Assembly: GCF_005221325.1 (NCBI RefSeq)
Contig: NZ_CP039888.1
Coordinates: 992,001-1,056,000, forward strand
DNA length: 64,000 bases
Direction of reading: 5' to 3'
From: Agrobacterium tumefaciens
GTDB taxonomy: Bacteria; Pseudomonadota; Alphaproteobacteria; Rhizobiales; Rhizobiaceae
Position 1 is the stretch's first letter. Every line of letters starts with the position of its first letter. Positions 42,553 to 51,885 of the stretch are shown piece after piece. The position numbers were made by a program, and so were the translations under genes. The notes beneath the pieces are model-generated. The model did no database searches, was not told the DNA's origin, and was given only the letters and a program-made list of their open reading frames with translations.

Positions 42553-44970
42553 ATGACGAACATCACGTCTGCGGCATCTGGCGGTACCTATCCGGTACTT
42601 CCCCTGCGCGACATTGTCGTTTTCCCGCATATGATCGTTCCCCTGTTCGTCGGGCGGGAAAAATCCATTCGCGCGCTCGAGGAAGTCATGGGTTCGGACA
42701 AGCAGATCATGCTTGTCACCCAGATCAATGCCAGCGATGACGATCCGACCCCGGACGCTATCCACAAGGTCGGCACGGTGGCCAACGTTCTCCAGCTCCT
42801 GAAGCTGCCCGACGGCACCGTGAAGGTGCTGGTGGAAGGCAAGGGCCGCGCCCAGATCGATGAATATACCGGCCGCGAGGATTTCTACGAAGCCTCCGCG
42901 ACGCCGTTGCAGGAACCTGCCGAAGATCCGGTCGAGATCGAGGCGCTGTCGCGTTCGGTCGTTTCGGAGTTCGAGAGCTATGTGAAGCTCAACAAGAAGA
43001 TTTCGCCCGAGGTTGTCGGCGCTGCCGGCCAGATCGACGATTATTCGAAGCTGGCCGATACGGTCGCTTCGCACCTGTCGATCAAGATCACCGAAAAGCA
43101 GGAAATGCTGGAAACCGTCAGCGTGAAGCAGCGGCTTGAAAAGGCGCTCGGCTTCATGGAAGGCGAAATTTCCGTGCTTCAGGTTGAGAAGCGTATCCGC
43201 TCGCGCGTCAAGCGCCAGATGGAGAAGACGCAGCGCGAATATTACCTGAACGAACAGATGAAGGCGATCCAGAAGGAACTCGGCGACGGCGAAGACGGCC
43301 GTGACGAGATGGCCGAGCTGGAAGAGCGCATCGCCAAGACCAAGCTTTCCAAGGAGGCCAAGGACAAGGCCGAGGCGGAAATGAAGAAGCTTCGCCAGAT
43401 GAGCCCGATGTCCGCGGAAGCGACCGTCGTGCGCAACTATTTGGACTGGCTGCTGGGTCTGCCCTGGGGCAAGAAGTCGAAGATCAAGACCGACCTCAAC
43501 GCCGCCGAGACGATCCTGGATCAGGATCACTTCGGTCTGGACAAGGTCAAGGAACGCATCGTCGAATATCTGGCCGTGCAGGCGCGCGCCACCAAGATTC
43601 GCGGACCCATCCTGTGCCTCGTCGGCCCTCCGGGCGTCGGCAAGACCTCGCTCGCCAAGTCGATCGCCAAGGCGACCGGCCGCGAATATGTCCGCATGGC
43701 GCTGGGTGGCGTTCGGGACGAGGCGGAAATCCGCGGTCACCGCCGTACCTATATCGGCTCCATGCCGGGCAAGATCGTCCAGTCGATGAAGAAGGCCAAG
43801 AAGGCGAACCCGCTCTTCCTGCTCGACGAAATCGACAAGATGGGCATGGATTTCCGTGGCGATCCGTCGTCTGCTCTGCTCGAGGTTCTCGATCCGGAAC
43901 AGAACTCCACCTTCATGGACCACTACCTTGAAGTGGAATACGATCTGTCCGACGTGATGTTCGTGACCACGGCCAACACGCTGAACATTCCGGGCCCCCT
44001 GATGGACCGTATGGAAGTGATCCGCATCGCCGGTTATACGGAAGACGAAAAACGCGAAATCGCCAAGCGTCACCTGTTGCCGAAGGCGATCAAGGAACAT
44101 GCCCTGCGTCCGGAAGAGTTCTCGGTCAGCGACGATGCCCTTATGGCCATCAGCCAGCAGTACACACGCGAAGCCGGTGTGCGCAACTTTGAACGCGAAT
44201 TGATGAAGCTTGCCCGCAAGGCGGTGACCGAAATCATCAAGGGTAAATCCAAGTCCGTTGCGGTCACTGCTGCAAACATCGAGGATTATCTGGGCGTTCC
44301 GCGGTTCCGCCACGGCGAGGCCGAGCGCGAGGATCAGGTCGGTGTCGTCACCGGTCTGGCCTGGACGGAAGTCGGCGGTGAGTTGCTCACCATCGAAGGC
44401 GTGATGATGCCGGGCAAGGGCCGCATGACGGTCACCGGCAACCTCAAGGAAGTGATGAAGGAATCCATTTCGGCGGCGGCCTCCTATGTTCGCTCGCGCG
44501 CCGTGGACTTCGGCATCGAACCGCCGCGTTTCGACAAGAGCGACATCCACGTTCACGTTCCGGAAGGGGCAACCCCGAAGGACGGACCGTCTGCCGGTGT
44601 CGCCATGGCAACCGCCATAGTTTCCATCATGACCGGCATTCCGGTCTCGAAGGATGTGGCGATGACGGGCGAGATCACGCTTCGTGGTCGCGTACTGCCC
44701 ATCGGCGGCCTGAAGGAAAAGCTGCTTGCGGCTCTGCGCGGCGGCATCAAGAAGGTGCTGATTCCGGAAGAAAACGCCAAGGATTTGGCGGAGATTCCGG
44801 ATAACGTGAAGAACGAGATGGAGATCATCCCGGTTTCGCGCATGGGCGAGGTTATCAAGCACGCGCTCATCCGCCAGCCGGAACCCATTGAGTGGGACGG
44901 CAGCATCGAGACGCCTGTTATCGCAACGGTCGAAGGTGTCGACGACGGCAACCAGACGATCGCGCATTGA
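42553..44970 (+). CDS. lon: ATP-dependent protease Lon
   Basis: This 805-aa AAA+ protease has the LON substrate-binding domain ([20 protein letters not shown]), a coiled-coil region, Walker [18 protein letters not shown] and the C-terminal Ser/Lys protease domain. The catalytic Ser is in [12 protein letters not shown] (about residue 680) and the Lys in [11 protein letters not shown] (about 722). I start at ATG 42553, where AAAGGAAATG precedes; an upstream ATG at 42484 would add an unlikely basic extension. It degrades misfolded and regulatory proteins. A terminator follows. Confidence 0.97.
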   Translation: MTNITSAASGGTYPVLPLRDIVVFPHMIVPLFVGREKSIRALEEVMGSDKQIMLVTQINASDDDPTPDAIHKVGTVANVLQLLKLPDGTVKVLVEGKGRAQIDEYTGREDFYEASATPLQEPAEDPVEIEALSRSVVSEFESYVKLNKKISPEVVGAAGQIDDYSKLADTVASHLSIKITEKQEMLETVSVKQRLEKALGFMEGEISVLQVEKRIRSRVKRQMEKTQREYYLNEQMKAIQKELGDGEDGRDEMAELEERIAKTKLSKEAKDKAEAEMKKLRQMSPMSAEATVVRNYLDWLLGLPWGKKSKIKTDLNAAETILDQDHFGLDKVKERIVEYLAVQARATKIRGPILCLVGPPGVGKTSLAKSIAKATGREYVRMALGGVRDEAEIRGHRRTYIGSMPGKIVQSMKKAKKANPLFLLDEIDKMGMDFRGDPSSALLEVLDPEQNSTFMDHYLEVEYDLSDVMFVTTANTLNIPGPLMDRMEVIRIAGYTEDEKREIAKRHLLPKAIKEHALRPEEFSVSDDALMAISQQYTREAGVRNFERELMKLARKAVTEIIKGKSKSVAVTAANIEDYLGVPRFRHGEAEREDQVGVVTGLAWTEVGGELLTIEGVMMPGKGRMTVTGNLKEVMKESISAAASYVRSRAVDFGIEPPRFDKSDIHVHVPEGATPKDGPSAGVAMATAIVSIMTGIPVSKDVAMTGEITLRGRVLPIGGLKEKLLAALRGGIKKVLIPEENAKDLAEIPDNVKNEMEIIPVSRMGEVIKHALIRQPEPIEWDGSIETPVIATVEGVDDGNQTIAH

Positions 44971-45102
44971 TGGATGCATCGTCGCGAGGGCGGGAATCGC
45001 CTTTCGCGACGGGCAGTGCATAGAATCAATGTGTTAGGTGTCAGAGCGCATACGCGGTGCTCAGCTCCGCGCAACTGATGCCAAATTGGCACGAATATGT
45101 GG

Positions 45103-45130
45103 AAGGCCGGCAGAAATGTCGGCCTTTTTT
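45103..45130 (+). terminator. Terminator after lon
   Basis: AAGGCCGGC pairs with GTCGGCCTT (one G-U) around a 6-nt loop, followed by TTTTTT. Confidence 0.85.
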
Positions 45131-45258
45131 GTGAAAAAAATCGCAGACCCCTTGTTTTTCAGGCGATTCCAGCGCTTTTGAGTTGCTGTGCGCGGATGCG
45201 AATGTATTCTGCGCCGGCTTAATTTTAGTCGTTTCAAACCATTGAAAGGGGTGGAAAC

Positions 45259-45534
45259 ATGAACAAGAACGAGCTCGTCTCTGCTGTTGCCGAAAAGGCT
45301 GGTCTCACGAAGGCAGATGCTGCTTCCGCTGTTGATGCCGTATTCGAAACCGTACAGGGCGAACTGAAGAACGGTGGCGATATCCGTCTCGCCGGCTTCG
45401 GCAGCTTCTCCGTAAGCCGTCGTGAAGCCTCCAAGGGCCGTAACCCTTCCACGGGTGCTGAAGTCGATATCCCGGCTCGCAACGTGCCGAAGTTTTCCGC
45501 AGGCAAGGGCCTGAAGGACGCTGTCAACTCGTAA
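45259..45534 (+). CDS. hupB: DNA-binding protein HU
   Basis: This 91-aa histone-like protein has NKNELVSAVAEKAGLTKADA, the beta-arm GRNPSTGAEVDIPARNVPKF and the end SAGKGLKDAVN. It binds and bends DNA as a dimer. The ribosome site GAAAGGGGTGG is strong, and codon use is highly biased, consistent with high expression. It follows lon at a distance of 288 nt with its own promoter region. Confidence 0.97.
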   Translation: MNKNELVSAVAEKAGLTKADAASAVDAVFETVQGELKNGGDIRLAGFGSFSVSRREASKGRNPSTGAEVDIPARNVPKFSAGKGLKDAVNS

Positions 45535-45547
45535 GGTTTCCGAAAAG

Positions 45548-45580
45548 CCGCGACGCCCGGCGGCGGGCGGGCGGTTTTTC
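45548..45580 (+). terminator. Probable terminator after hupB
   Basis: A GC-rich imperfect stem (CCGCGACGCCCG with CGGGCGGGCGG) is followed by TTTTTC, 14 nt after the hupB stop. Confidence 0.6.
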
Positions 45581-45763
45581 AGGTTCACGAGGAAACATGT
45601 TGTAACGCGCTCATGCCATCATCAGGTGTGAGGTGGCCTTCGAAAGCTCTTTCGGGCGGCCCCGGTTTCACCCCGTATGGTTGGATTGAAAGTCTCGAGA
45701 CGCCTGTGTAGCTTCCATCCGGACACACGGCGTTTCGAAACACGGAATGTGCGCATAAACACG

Positions 45764-45792
45764 AAAGCCCGGCCTCCATGGCCGGGCTTTTT
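45764..45792 (+). terminator. Intergenic terminator before the phytase-like gene
   Basis: AAAGCCCGGCC and GGCCGGGCTTT form an 11-bp stem with a 5-nt loop, followed by TTT. It may isolate the downstream phosphate-regulated gene, since no gene ends directly before it. The 45581-45763 stretch between holds no supported gene. Confidence 0.8.
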
Positions 45793-45808
45793 GATTCTCC
45801 GCCATGAA

Positions 45809-45837
45809 ATGTCATGCCACTGTCACGTCTTTGACGC
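45809..45837 (+). promoter_or_regulatory. Candidate PHO box (PhoB site), three 11-nt repeats
   Basis: ATGTCAT, CTGTCAC and TTGACGC start at 45809, 45820 and 45831, exactly 11 nt apart. The first two are close to the CTGTCAT half-site. GGGTAT downstream could be -10. The start codon is 39 nt after the last repeat. Confidence 0.6.
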
Positions 45838-45876
45838 AGAAGCCATGGGGTATTTCTGGATCCAAGGGGGATTAAA

Positions 45877-48075
45877 ATGGCGTTCCGATTTTCTCATATG
45901 GCTTTGACGGCGGTACTGCTCACATCCGCTGCCTTCCCGGCCGCTGCCGAGCCGGTTTTCAACCGCATCGCGTCTTTCCCGGTAGCGAAGAACCTGCCTG
46001 CGGACAAGGACGCCAAGTCCGTCACCTCGGCTGAAATCATCACCGCCAGTGAAGATGGCAAGACGCTGATCTATTCGGACAGCCCGCTTGGCGGCATCGG
46101 TTTCATCGACATCACCGACGCGAAGGCCCCCAAGGCCGGCGGCGCGTTGTTGCTGCAGGGTGAACCGACTTCGGTTTCCGTTGCCGGTGCGAAGGTCCTG
46201 GCCGGCGTCAACACGTCGGAAAACCGTGCAAAGCCGTCCGGCAAGCTGGTGACGGTCGATATTGCCACCAGGAAGATCGAGGCGAGCTGTGATCTTGGCG
46301 GCCAGCCCGATTCTGTTGCCGTTTCCCCGGACAAGACCTTTGCCGCCATCGCGATCGAAAACGAGCGCGACGAAGAGGTGAATGAAGGCGCCCTGCCGCA
46401 GATGCCGGCCGGCTATCTCGTGACGGTCGGTCTGAAGAACGGCGTTGCCGATTGCGCGACCCTGAAGAAGATCGACGTGACCGGCCTTGCCGAAATCTCC
46501 CCTGAGGATCCGGAGCCTGAATTCGTGTCGATCAACGCCAATGGCGAGATCGCGCTCACGATGCAGGAAAACAATCATATCGTCATCATCGACGGCAAGA
46601 CCGGCACGGTGAAGACGCATTTCTCCGCCGGCAAGGTTGATCTTGAAGGCATCGACACCAAGACCGATGGCCAGCTGAAGTTCACCGACAAGCAGGAAGG
46701 CCGCAAGCGCGAGCCGGATGCGGTGAAGTGGCTGGACAATGACCGTATCGTCATTGCCAATGAAGGCGACTGGCAGGGCGGTTCGCGCGGCTTCACCATC
46801 TTCGACAAGACCGGAAAGCTTCTTTATGAAGCCGGTGCTTCGCTCGAACACGCGGTTGCAGCCATCGGTCACTACCCGGAGAAGCGCTCCAAGGCCAAGG
46901 GCATCGAGCCGGAAGGTCTGGAAGCGGCAACCTTCGGCGATCAGAAATATTTCTTCGTACTTGCCGAGCGCGCCTCCGTCGTCGCGGTCTACAGGGACAC
47001 CGGCAAAGAGCCGGAACTGACCCAGTTGCTGCCTTCGGGCGTTTCGCCGGAAGGCGCCGTTGCCATTCCGTCGCGCAATCTTCTTGTCACGGCAAATGAG
47101 GTCGATCTGGTCGAGGACGGCGGCGTTCGCTCGCACGTCATGCTCTATGAGCGCGCTGAAGGCCAGGCGGCCTATCCGCAGCTCGTTTCCGCCACCGTCG
47201 ATGGCGCGCCGATCGGCTGGGGTGCTCTTTCCGGTCTGGTTGGCGATGCCGAAAAGCCCGGCATTCTCTATGCCGTGTCTGACTCGGTCTACGGCAACCA
47301 GCCGTCGATCTACACCATCGATGCGACGAAGAAGCCCGCCACCATCACCAGCGTCCTTCGCGTCAAGCGTGACGGTATCGCGGCCCAGAAACTTGATATC
47401 GAAGGCATCACGCTGGACGGCAAGGGCGGCTTCTGGCTGGCCTCGGAAGGCGACAGCGCCAAGCTCGTGTCCCACGCGCTCTACAACGTCAACGCCAAGG
47501 GCGAGATCAAGGCCGAGATCGCACTGCCAAAGGAACTGCTCGCTGGCGACACCCGCTTCGGTTTCGAAGGCGTGACCATGGTCGGCAAGGGTGATGATGC
47601 GACGCTCTGGATGGCCGTGCAGCGCGAATGGGGCACGGATGAGAAGGGCTTCGTCAAGCTCGTCTCCTATAATCCGAAGTCCAAGGAATGGGGCGCCGTG
47701 CGTTACCCGCTTGACAAGACCGAGGCCGGCTGGGTCGGCCTTTCTGAAATCACCGCGCATGGCGATAATGTCTATATCGTCGAACGCGACAACCAGATTG
47801 GCGACAAGGCCGGGATCAAGAAGCTCTACCGAGTCGCGATCACCGACCTGAAGCCGGGCAAGATCGGTGGCGAACTACCGCTGGTCGCCAAGCAGGAAGC
47901 GCATGACTTCCTGCCCGATCTCAAGGCTCAGACTAACGGCTACGTCGTCGACAAGCTCGAAGGCTTCACCTTCGACAAGGCTGGAACTGCCTATGCCGTG
48001 ACCGACAATGACGGTGTCGATGATTCCTCCGGCGAGACGCTGTTCTTCACCGTCAATCTGAAGGCGATCAACTGA
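45877..48075 (+). CDS. Secreted phytase-like esterase
   Basis: This 732-aa precursor has a signal peptide (HMALTAVLLTSAAFPAAA). The N-terminal half is a beta-propeller-like domain of the choice-of-anchor type (TSAEIITASEDGKTLIYSDS, LEGIDTKTDGQLKF). The C-terminal half has the phytase-like motif set: LDIEGITLDGKGGFWLASEG, TRFGFEGVTMVGKG, DKLEGFTFDKAGTAYAVTDN. Such proteins are annotated as esterase-like activity of phytase and should act in the periplasm or outside the cell on phosphoesters. A PHO-box-like repeat directly upstream supports induction by phosphate limitation. AAGGGGG precedes ATG. A terminator follows. Confidence 0.88.
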   Translation: MAFRFSHMALTAVLLTSAAFPAAAEPVFNRIASFPVAKNLPADKDAKSVTSAEIITASEDGKTLIYSDSPLGGIGFIDITDAKAPKAGGALLLQGEPTSVSVAGAKVLAGVNTSENRAKPSGKLVTVDIATRKIEASCDLGGQPDSVAVSPDKTFAAIAIENERDEEVNEGALPQMPAGYLVTVGLKNGVADCATLKKIDVTGLAEISPEDPEPEFVSINANGEIALTMQENNHIVIIDGKTGTVKTHFSAGKVDLEGIDTKTDGQLKFTDKQEGRKREPDAVKWLDNDRIVIANEGDWQGGSRGFTIFDKTGKLLYEAGASLEHAVAAIGHYPEKRSKAKGIEPEGLEAATFGDQKYFFVLAERASVVAVYRDTGKEPELTQLLPSGVSPEGAVAIPSRNLLVTANEVDLVEDGGVRSHVMLYERAEGQAAYPQLVSATVDGAPIGWGALSGLVGDAEKPGILYAVSDSVYGNQPSIYTIDATKKPATITSVLRVKRDGIAAQKLDIEGITLDGKGGFWLASEGDSAKLVSHALYNVNAKGEIKAEIALPKELLAGDTRFGFEGVTMVGKGDDATLWMAVQREWGTDEKGFVKLVSYNPKSKEWGAVRYPLDKTEAGWVGLSEITAHGDNVYIVERDNQIGDKAGIKKLYRVAITDLKPGKIGGELPLVAKQEAHDFLPDLKAQTNGYVVDKLEGFTFDKAGTAYAVTDNDGVDDSSGETLFFTVNLKAIN

Positions 48076-48100
48076 TTACGCTGAATGGCATAGAAAAGAG

Positions 48101-48127
48101 AAAAGCCGGGCAATGCCCGGCTTTTTT
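48101..48127 (+). terminator. Bidirectional terminator after the phytase-like gene
   Basis: AAAAGCCGGGC and GCCCGGCTTTT form an 11-bp stem with a 3-nt loop and A and T runs on either side, so it can work for both strands. Confidence 0.9.
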
Positions 48128-48279
48128 ATTTGGCGAGGAGAGCCGCCTCGGCCGTCGCCAATCTTGAACGATCCATCAAGAGGCAAGCCGCAATATCGGT
48201 ATTGCTCTTTCAGTATCGAATCTTGGAGGATTTCATCCAGATGCCGTCCATGAAAATGCCGCGGATCGATCCTGACAGA

Positions 48280-48417
48280 TCAGCGCCCCATGGACTTCGG
48301 ACTTTTGGGAGTATCTGATTTTTCCGAATCCTGCTGGACCCAACGGAAAAAAATATAAACGGGCAGCGCAATAAGCGCGAGAGTTACAATCGCATCGATC
48401 GACATGGTTTCATCCAT
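48280..48417 (-). CDS. 45-aa single-helix membrane microprotein
   Basis: The protein reads MDETMSIDAIVTLALIALPV, then YIFFRWVQQDSEKSDTPKSP and KSMGR. It has one membrane helix followed by an aromatic/basic edge and a short tail. The frame is closed by TGA at 48280-48282. The ribosome site is weak (GAACGGTTGAACTG), and a second ATG lies four codons in. I support it for its composition and for a convergent terminator downstream, but it remains tentative. The function is unknown. Confidence 0.5.
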   Translation of the reverse strand: MDETMSIDAIVTLALIALPVYIFFRWVQQDSEKSDTPKSPKSMGR

Positions 48418-48739
48418 CAGTTCAACCGTTCATCATGAAACGGTACGCAAACAATGCCCGAAATCTCTTTAAAAAGTCTGAATCTGCTTATTTTTCGGTA
48501 TGTTACGGAGTGGCACAGAGATTTGGTCCGGCTGTCGGAATCCGAAACAGGAGTCCCGATTTGGAATAGATGATGTCAGGAAAAAACGATTTCCCCGGTT
48601 CCGGATTACTAATCCGGTCCTTCGATGCTGAATCGGGGGAGAGGCAGTCTGATTCCCGTGGGGGGAATTCAAGACAAAGTGCAGCGCGATCCGGAAAAAT
48701 AACGCGCTCGTAAGCATGTATTTGAGGAATTTGGAAAAA
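48418..48739. other. Intergenic, no gene seen
   Basis: About 320 nt between the 45-aa gene and tRNA-Val. I saw no coding frame with support and no repeat. Confidence 0.45.
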
Positions 48740-48815
48740 TGGTGGGCGATGAGAGACTCGAACTCCCGACATCCTCGGTGTAAACGAGGCGCTCTACCAA
48801 CTGAGCTAATCGCCC
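48740..48815 (-). tRNA. tRNA-Val (TAC)
   Basis: The minus strand gives a 76-nt cloverleaf with acceptor GGGCGAT/ATCGCCC, anticodon loop TTTACAC (anticodon TAC), T-loop TTCGAGT and an encoded CCA. Confidence 0.95.
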
Positions 48816-49260
48816 TTCGCGTGTCTCGGATCATGTCCGCCGCGTCGGTGGCCGTGATGTATTCGGATCGGAAAAAAACCGCAAGAGCTTTTGTGAAGTT
48901 TTTTTGTTTTTTTTCCTGGCAGTTTAGTCCAGCGTGAAAGGTGAGGGGCAAAAAAGCCGGGAACTGCGGGCTTTTGGCAAAATCAGGCCCCGGCAATGCC
49001 TTGATGGCTTTATAGAAAGCCCGCCGTGGAAGCCTGCGGCTGTGGACAAGTTTTTTGTTTTTGTTGGGAAAAGCCCGGAAACCAGGGCCTTTGCAGCAAT
49101 CGTGCTTAAGGGCCTTCCGGTTTTTCCCGATCAAAATGAAGAAGCTTATTCTTTTGTCGTGAAACCTGCTTGACACCCCCGCACGAACGCCGTAGTTAGC
49201 CGCTCATCGAACAGCCGAGGCTGGTTCGAGCGGCGGGACAAGCTCCTGCCGTCAGGATAA
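48816..49260. other. Intergenic between tRNA-Val and tRNA-Asp genes
   Basis: About 445 nt that must carry promoters of both tRNA sets. Frames crossing the tRNA genes are of the common false-ORF type. Nothing else was seen. Confidence 0.45.
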
Positions 49261-49337
49261 GCGGGTGTAGCTCAGTTGGTTAGAGTGCCGGCCTGTCACG
49301 CCGGAGGTCGCGGGTTCGAGCCCCGTCACTCGCGCCA
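49261..49337 (+). tRNA. tRNA-Asp (GTC), first copy
   Basis: A 77-nt cloverleaf with acceptor GCGGGTG, anticodon loop CTGTCAC (anticodon GTC), T-loop TTCGAGC and an encoded CCA. The D-loop reads CAGTTGGTTAGA. Confidence 0.96.
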
Positions 49338-49378
49338 TCCTGTTCCTCGGAAAATACGCAGACGCATGTCTGTGGAGC

Positions 49379-49455
49379 GCGGGTGTAGCTCAGTCGGTTA
49401 GAGTGCCGGCCTGTCACGCCGGAGGTCGCGGGTTCGAGCCCCGTCACTCGCGCCA
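49379..49455 (+). tRNA. tRNA-Asp (GTC), second copy
   Basis: Identical to the first copy except for one base in the D-loop (CAGTCGGTTAGA). The two are 41 nt apart and are probably processed from one transcript. Confidence 0.96.
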
Positions 49456-49894
49456 TTTCTTTTTTCCAGAAATGTCTCCCAAAAAATAAAAAATGACGCA
49501 TCAAGCGTCCACTCTCGTATTGGCATTTCGGGTGGCTGATTCCAGCCTTTTTATGCACGATTTTTCCTGCGTTTTTTAGTCAAGTTTCGATTCCCGAAAA
49601 CCGTCACTTCGTCACCATTCCGATGTAAAATTCGTGTGACTTTTTTGCGGTTGCGTCGTTCAATCGATTATTATTGTATTTGAGGGGCTTAGGCCGGAAT
49701 TGTGGCCCAAATTTGCGTCAATTCCGGCAATATTGTTGCCAATCAATGCGGCAGGTGTCTTGAAATGGTGCCTAAACTCTTGCAGAGAGGGCGCGGCTGC
49801 GCTAACCACTTTGGCGTTGCAACATATTTGTCCGCTCTTTGAGACTCAAGGTCACAAAGGCAGGTCCGGCACCCGGCCGGGCAGGGAAGAGACC
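49456..49894. other. Intergenic upstream of nuoA
   Basis: About 440 nt that must contain the promoter of the nuo operon. It starts with T-rich sequence after the tRNAs (possible tRNA terminator) and contains AT-rich DNA at 49560-49690. I saw no named operator. The frame open upstream of nuoA from 49700 is not supported. Confidence 0.45.
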
Positions 49895-50260
49895 ATGACT
49901 GAACTCCTCAGTTCCTACATTCCGATCGCAATTTTCATCGGTATCGCTCTTGTCATCGGCCTGGCGCTTCTCATTGCGCCTTTCGCTGTCGCTTACAAGG
50001 CGCCGGACCCGGAAAAGCTCTCCGCTTTCGAGTGCGGTTTCAACGCCTTCGACGATGCCCGCATGAAGTTCGATATCCGTTTTTATCTTGTATCGATCCT
50101 CTTCATCATCTTCGATCTGGAAGTCGCCTTCCTGTTTCCCTGGGCGGTGTCTTTCGGCGAGATGGGCTGGTTCGGTTTCTGGTCGATGATGGTGTTCCTT
50201 CTCGTTCTCACCATCGGCTTTATCTATGAGTGGAAGAAGGGAGCGCTGGAATGGGCATGA
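49895..50260 (+). CDS. nuoA: NADH-quinone oxidoreductase subunit A
   Basis: This 121-aa membrane subunit of complex I has three helices and the typical loop [20 protein letters not shown] with the conserved Cys, then [20 protein letters not shown]. It helps form the quinone site at the membrane interface. ATG 49895 has GGGAAGAG upstream. It begins the nuo operon and its end overlaps nuoB. Confidence 0.97.
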   Translation: MTELLSSYIPIAIFIGIALVIGLALLIAPFAVAYKAPDPEKLSAFECGFNAFDDARMKFDIRFYLVSILFIIFDLEVAFLFPWAVSFGEMGWFGFWSMMVFLLVLTIGFIYEWKKGALEWA

Positions 50261-50835
50261 GCCAGAACAACAGCACGCTCGTTGCGCCGCAGCCAAAGGG
50301 GATCATCGATCCCTCGACCGGCAAGCCGGTTGGCAGCAACGATGCCTACTTCACGGAAATCAATGACGAGCTGGCCGACAAGGGCTTTCTCGTCACCTCG
50401 ACCGACGAGCTGATCACCTGGGCGCGCACCGGTTCCTTGATGTGGATGCAGTTCGGTCTCGCCTGCTGCGCCGTTGAAGGCTTGATGCAGGCGTCCGGTC
50501 CGCGTTATGACATGGAACGCTTCGGCGTCGCCCCGCGCGCCTCGCCGCGCCAGTCGGACGTGATGATCGTTGCCGGCACGCTGACCAACAAGATGGCGCC
50601 CGCTCTGCGCAAGGTCTATGACCAGATGCCTGAGCCGCGTTACGTCATCTCCATGGGCTCCTGCGCCAATGGCGGCGGTTATTACCATTATTCCTACGCC
50701 GTGGTGCGCGGTTGCGACCGCGTCGTGCCTGTTGATATCTATGTCCCGGGCTGTCCCCCCACGGCCGAAGCGCTGCTTTACGGCGTGCTTCTGCTGCAGA
50801 AGAAGATCCGGCGTACCGGTACGATCGAGCGCTAA
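50251..50835 (+). CDS. nuoB: NADH-quinone oxidoreductase subunit B
   Basis: This 194-aa subunit carries the terminal [4Fe-4S] cluster N2. The ligands are in FGLACCAVE (adjacent Cys pair), [10 protein letters not shown] and [15 protein letters not shown] 50251 has AAGGGAG seven nt upstream and overlaps the nuoA stop; ATG 50257 is an alternative. It docks with NuoD to form the quinone-reducing site. Confidence 0.97.
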   Translation: MGMSQNNSTLVAPQPKGIIDPSTGKPVGSNDAYFTEINDELADKGFLVTSTDELITWARTGSLMWMQFGLACCAVEGLMQASGPRYDMERFGVAPRASPRQSDVMIVAGTLTNKMAPALRKVYDQMPEPRYVISMGSCANGGGYYHYSYAVVRGCDRVVPVDIYVPGCPPTAEALLYGVLLLQKKIRRTGTIER

Positions 50836-50856
50836 GGGCAAAGGACGGATTTAAGA

Positions 50857-51459
50857 ATGAGCGAAGCTCTCAACGATCTTGCTGCTTACGTTAAGGAAGC
50901 GCGTGGTTCCCTCGTGGTGTCGGCTGATATCGCCTATGGCGAGCTGACGCTGAACACGACGCCGGAGAACGTCATTGCGCTTTTGACCTTCCTGCGCGAC
51001 GACGTGCAGTGTGGTTTCGTCAACATCATCGATATTTGCGGCGTCGACTGGCCGCAGCGCGAGAAGCGTTTCGATGTCGTCTACCATCTGCTGTCGCCGC
51101 GCCAGAACCTGCGCGTGCGTATCAAGCTGCAGGTGGCGGAAGACGAGGGCGTTCCCTCGTCGACATCAGTCTATATGGGTGCGGAATGGTTCGAGCGCGA
51201 AGCCTGGGACATGTATGGCATTCCTTTCGAGGGCCATAAGGACCTGCGCCGCATCCTCACCGACTACGGCTTCGAAGGCCATCCGCTGCGCAAGGATTTT
51301 CCGGTTACCGGCTTCGTGGAAGTGCGTTACGATGACGTTCTGAAACGGGTTCTCTATGAACCGGTCGAACTGAAGCAGGAATTCCGTAACTTCGACTTCC
51401 TTTCCCCTTGGGAAGGAACGGAATATGTTCTCCCGGGTGACGAAAAGGCCAAGCAATGA
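50857..51459 (+). CDS. nuoC: NADH-quinone oxidoreductase subunit C
   Basis: This 200-aa hydrophilic subunit of the connecting arm has the NuoC marks [39 protein letters not shown] and [12 protein letters not shown]. It has no cofactor. In this organism NuoC and NuoD are separate proteins, unlike the E. coli fusion. Its end overlaps the next gene by four nt. Confidence 0.97.
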   Translation: MSEALNDLAAYVKEARGSLVVSADIAYGELTLNTTPENVIALLTFLRDDVQCGFVNIIDICGVDWPQREKRFDVVYHLLSPRQNLRVRIKLQVAEDEGVPSSTSVYMGAEWFEREAWDMYGIPFEGHKDLRRILTDYGFEGHPLRKDFPVTGFVEVRYDDVLKRVLYEPVELKQEFRNFDFLSPWEGTEYVLPGDEKAKQ

Positions 51460-51884
51460 GCGAAGCCCCCGCGACAGAGCATGGACAATGTCTTTGCGGC
51501 GCCGTTGGCTTCACAGCCACGCTCGGTGCCCGCGAATTCGGCGTTTGCCATTGCTCCATGTGCCGCCGCTGGTCCGGCGGTGCGTTCATGGCTGTCGAAT
51601 GCACTGATATCACCTTCGAGAATGAGGAAACCCTTGGCGTTTATTCCTCGTCGGAATGGGGTGAGCGTTGCTTCTGCAAGAACTGCGGCAGCACGCTGGT
51701 CTGGCGTTCCAAGGATGGCAAGCATTTTGCCGTTTCGCTGCAGGCTTTCGACAACCCTTCCAGCTTCAAGTTCGCGTCGCAGATTTTCACGGATGAAAAG
51801 CCTTCGAGCTACTCTTTCGCGCAAACCACGCAGAACATGACCGGCCCCGAATTCATCGCCATGATCACCTCGGCGGAGCACTAG
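51456..51884 (+). CDS. GFA-family (glutathione-dependent formaldehyde-activating type) zinc protein inside the nuo operon
   Basis: This 142-aa protein has the GFA pattern: [22 protein letters not shown] and [11 protein letters not shown], giving the conserved zinc cysteines. The family is named for an enzyme that joins formaldehyde and glutathione, but most members have no proven activity. It overlaps nuoC by four nt and ends two nt before nuoD, so it is translated with complex I genes. It is not a known complex I subunit. A role in assembly or simply an inserted gene are both possible. Confidence 0.88.
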   Translation: MSEAPATEHGQCLCGAVGFTATLGAREFGVCHCSMCRRWSGGAFMAVECTDITFENEETLGVYSSSEWGERCFCKNCGSTLVWRSKDGKHFAVSLQAFDNPSSFKFASQIFTDEKPSSYSFAQTTQNMTGPEFIAMITSAEH

Positions 51885-51885
51885 A

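Noticed and set aside
42223..45021. 932-aa open frame antisense to lon
   Set aside because: It is the mirror of a highly biased GC-rich gene; lon on the plus strand has all family motifs, and the antisense frame has no ribosome site or recognisable domain.
48130..48318. 62-aa plus-strand ORF after the terminator
   Set aside because: No ribosome site, starts inside terminator-adjacent DNA, and overlaps the better-supported minus-strand membrane microprotein.
49280..49558. 92-aa minus-strand ORF with GLEPATSGVTGRHSN
   Set aside because: It is the complement of the two tRNA-Asp genes; a known annotation artefact. The plus-strand frame at 48716-48937 is the same artefact from tRNA-Val.
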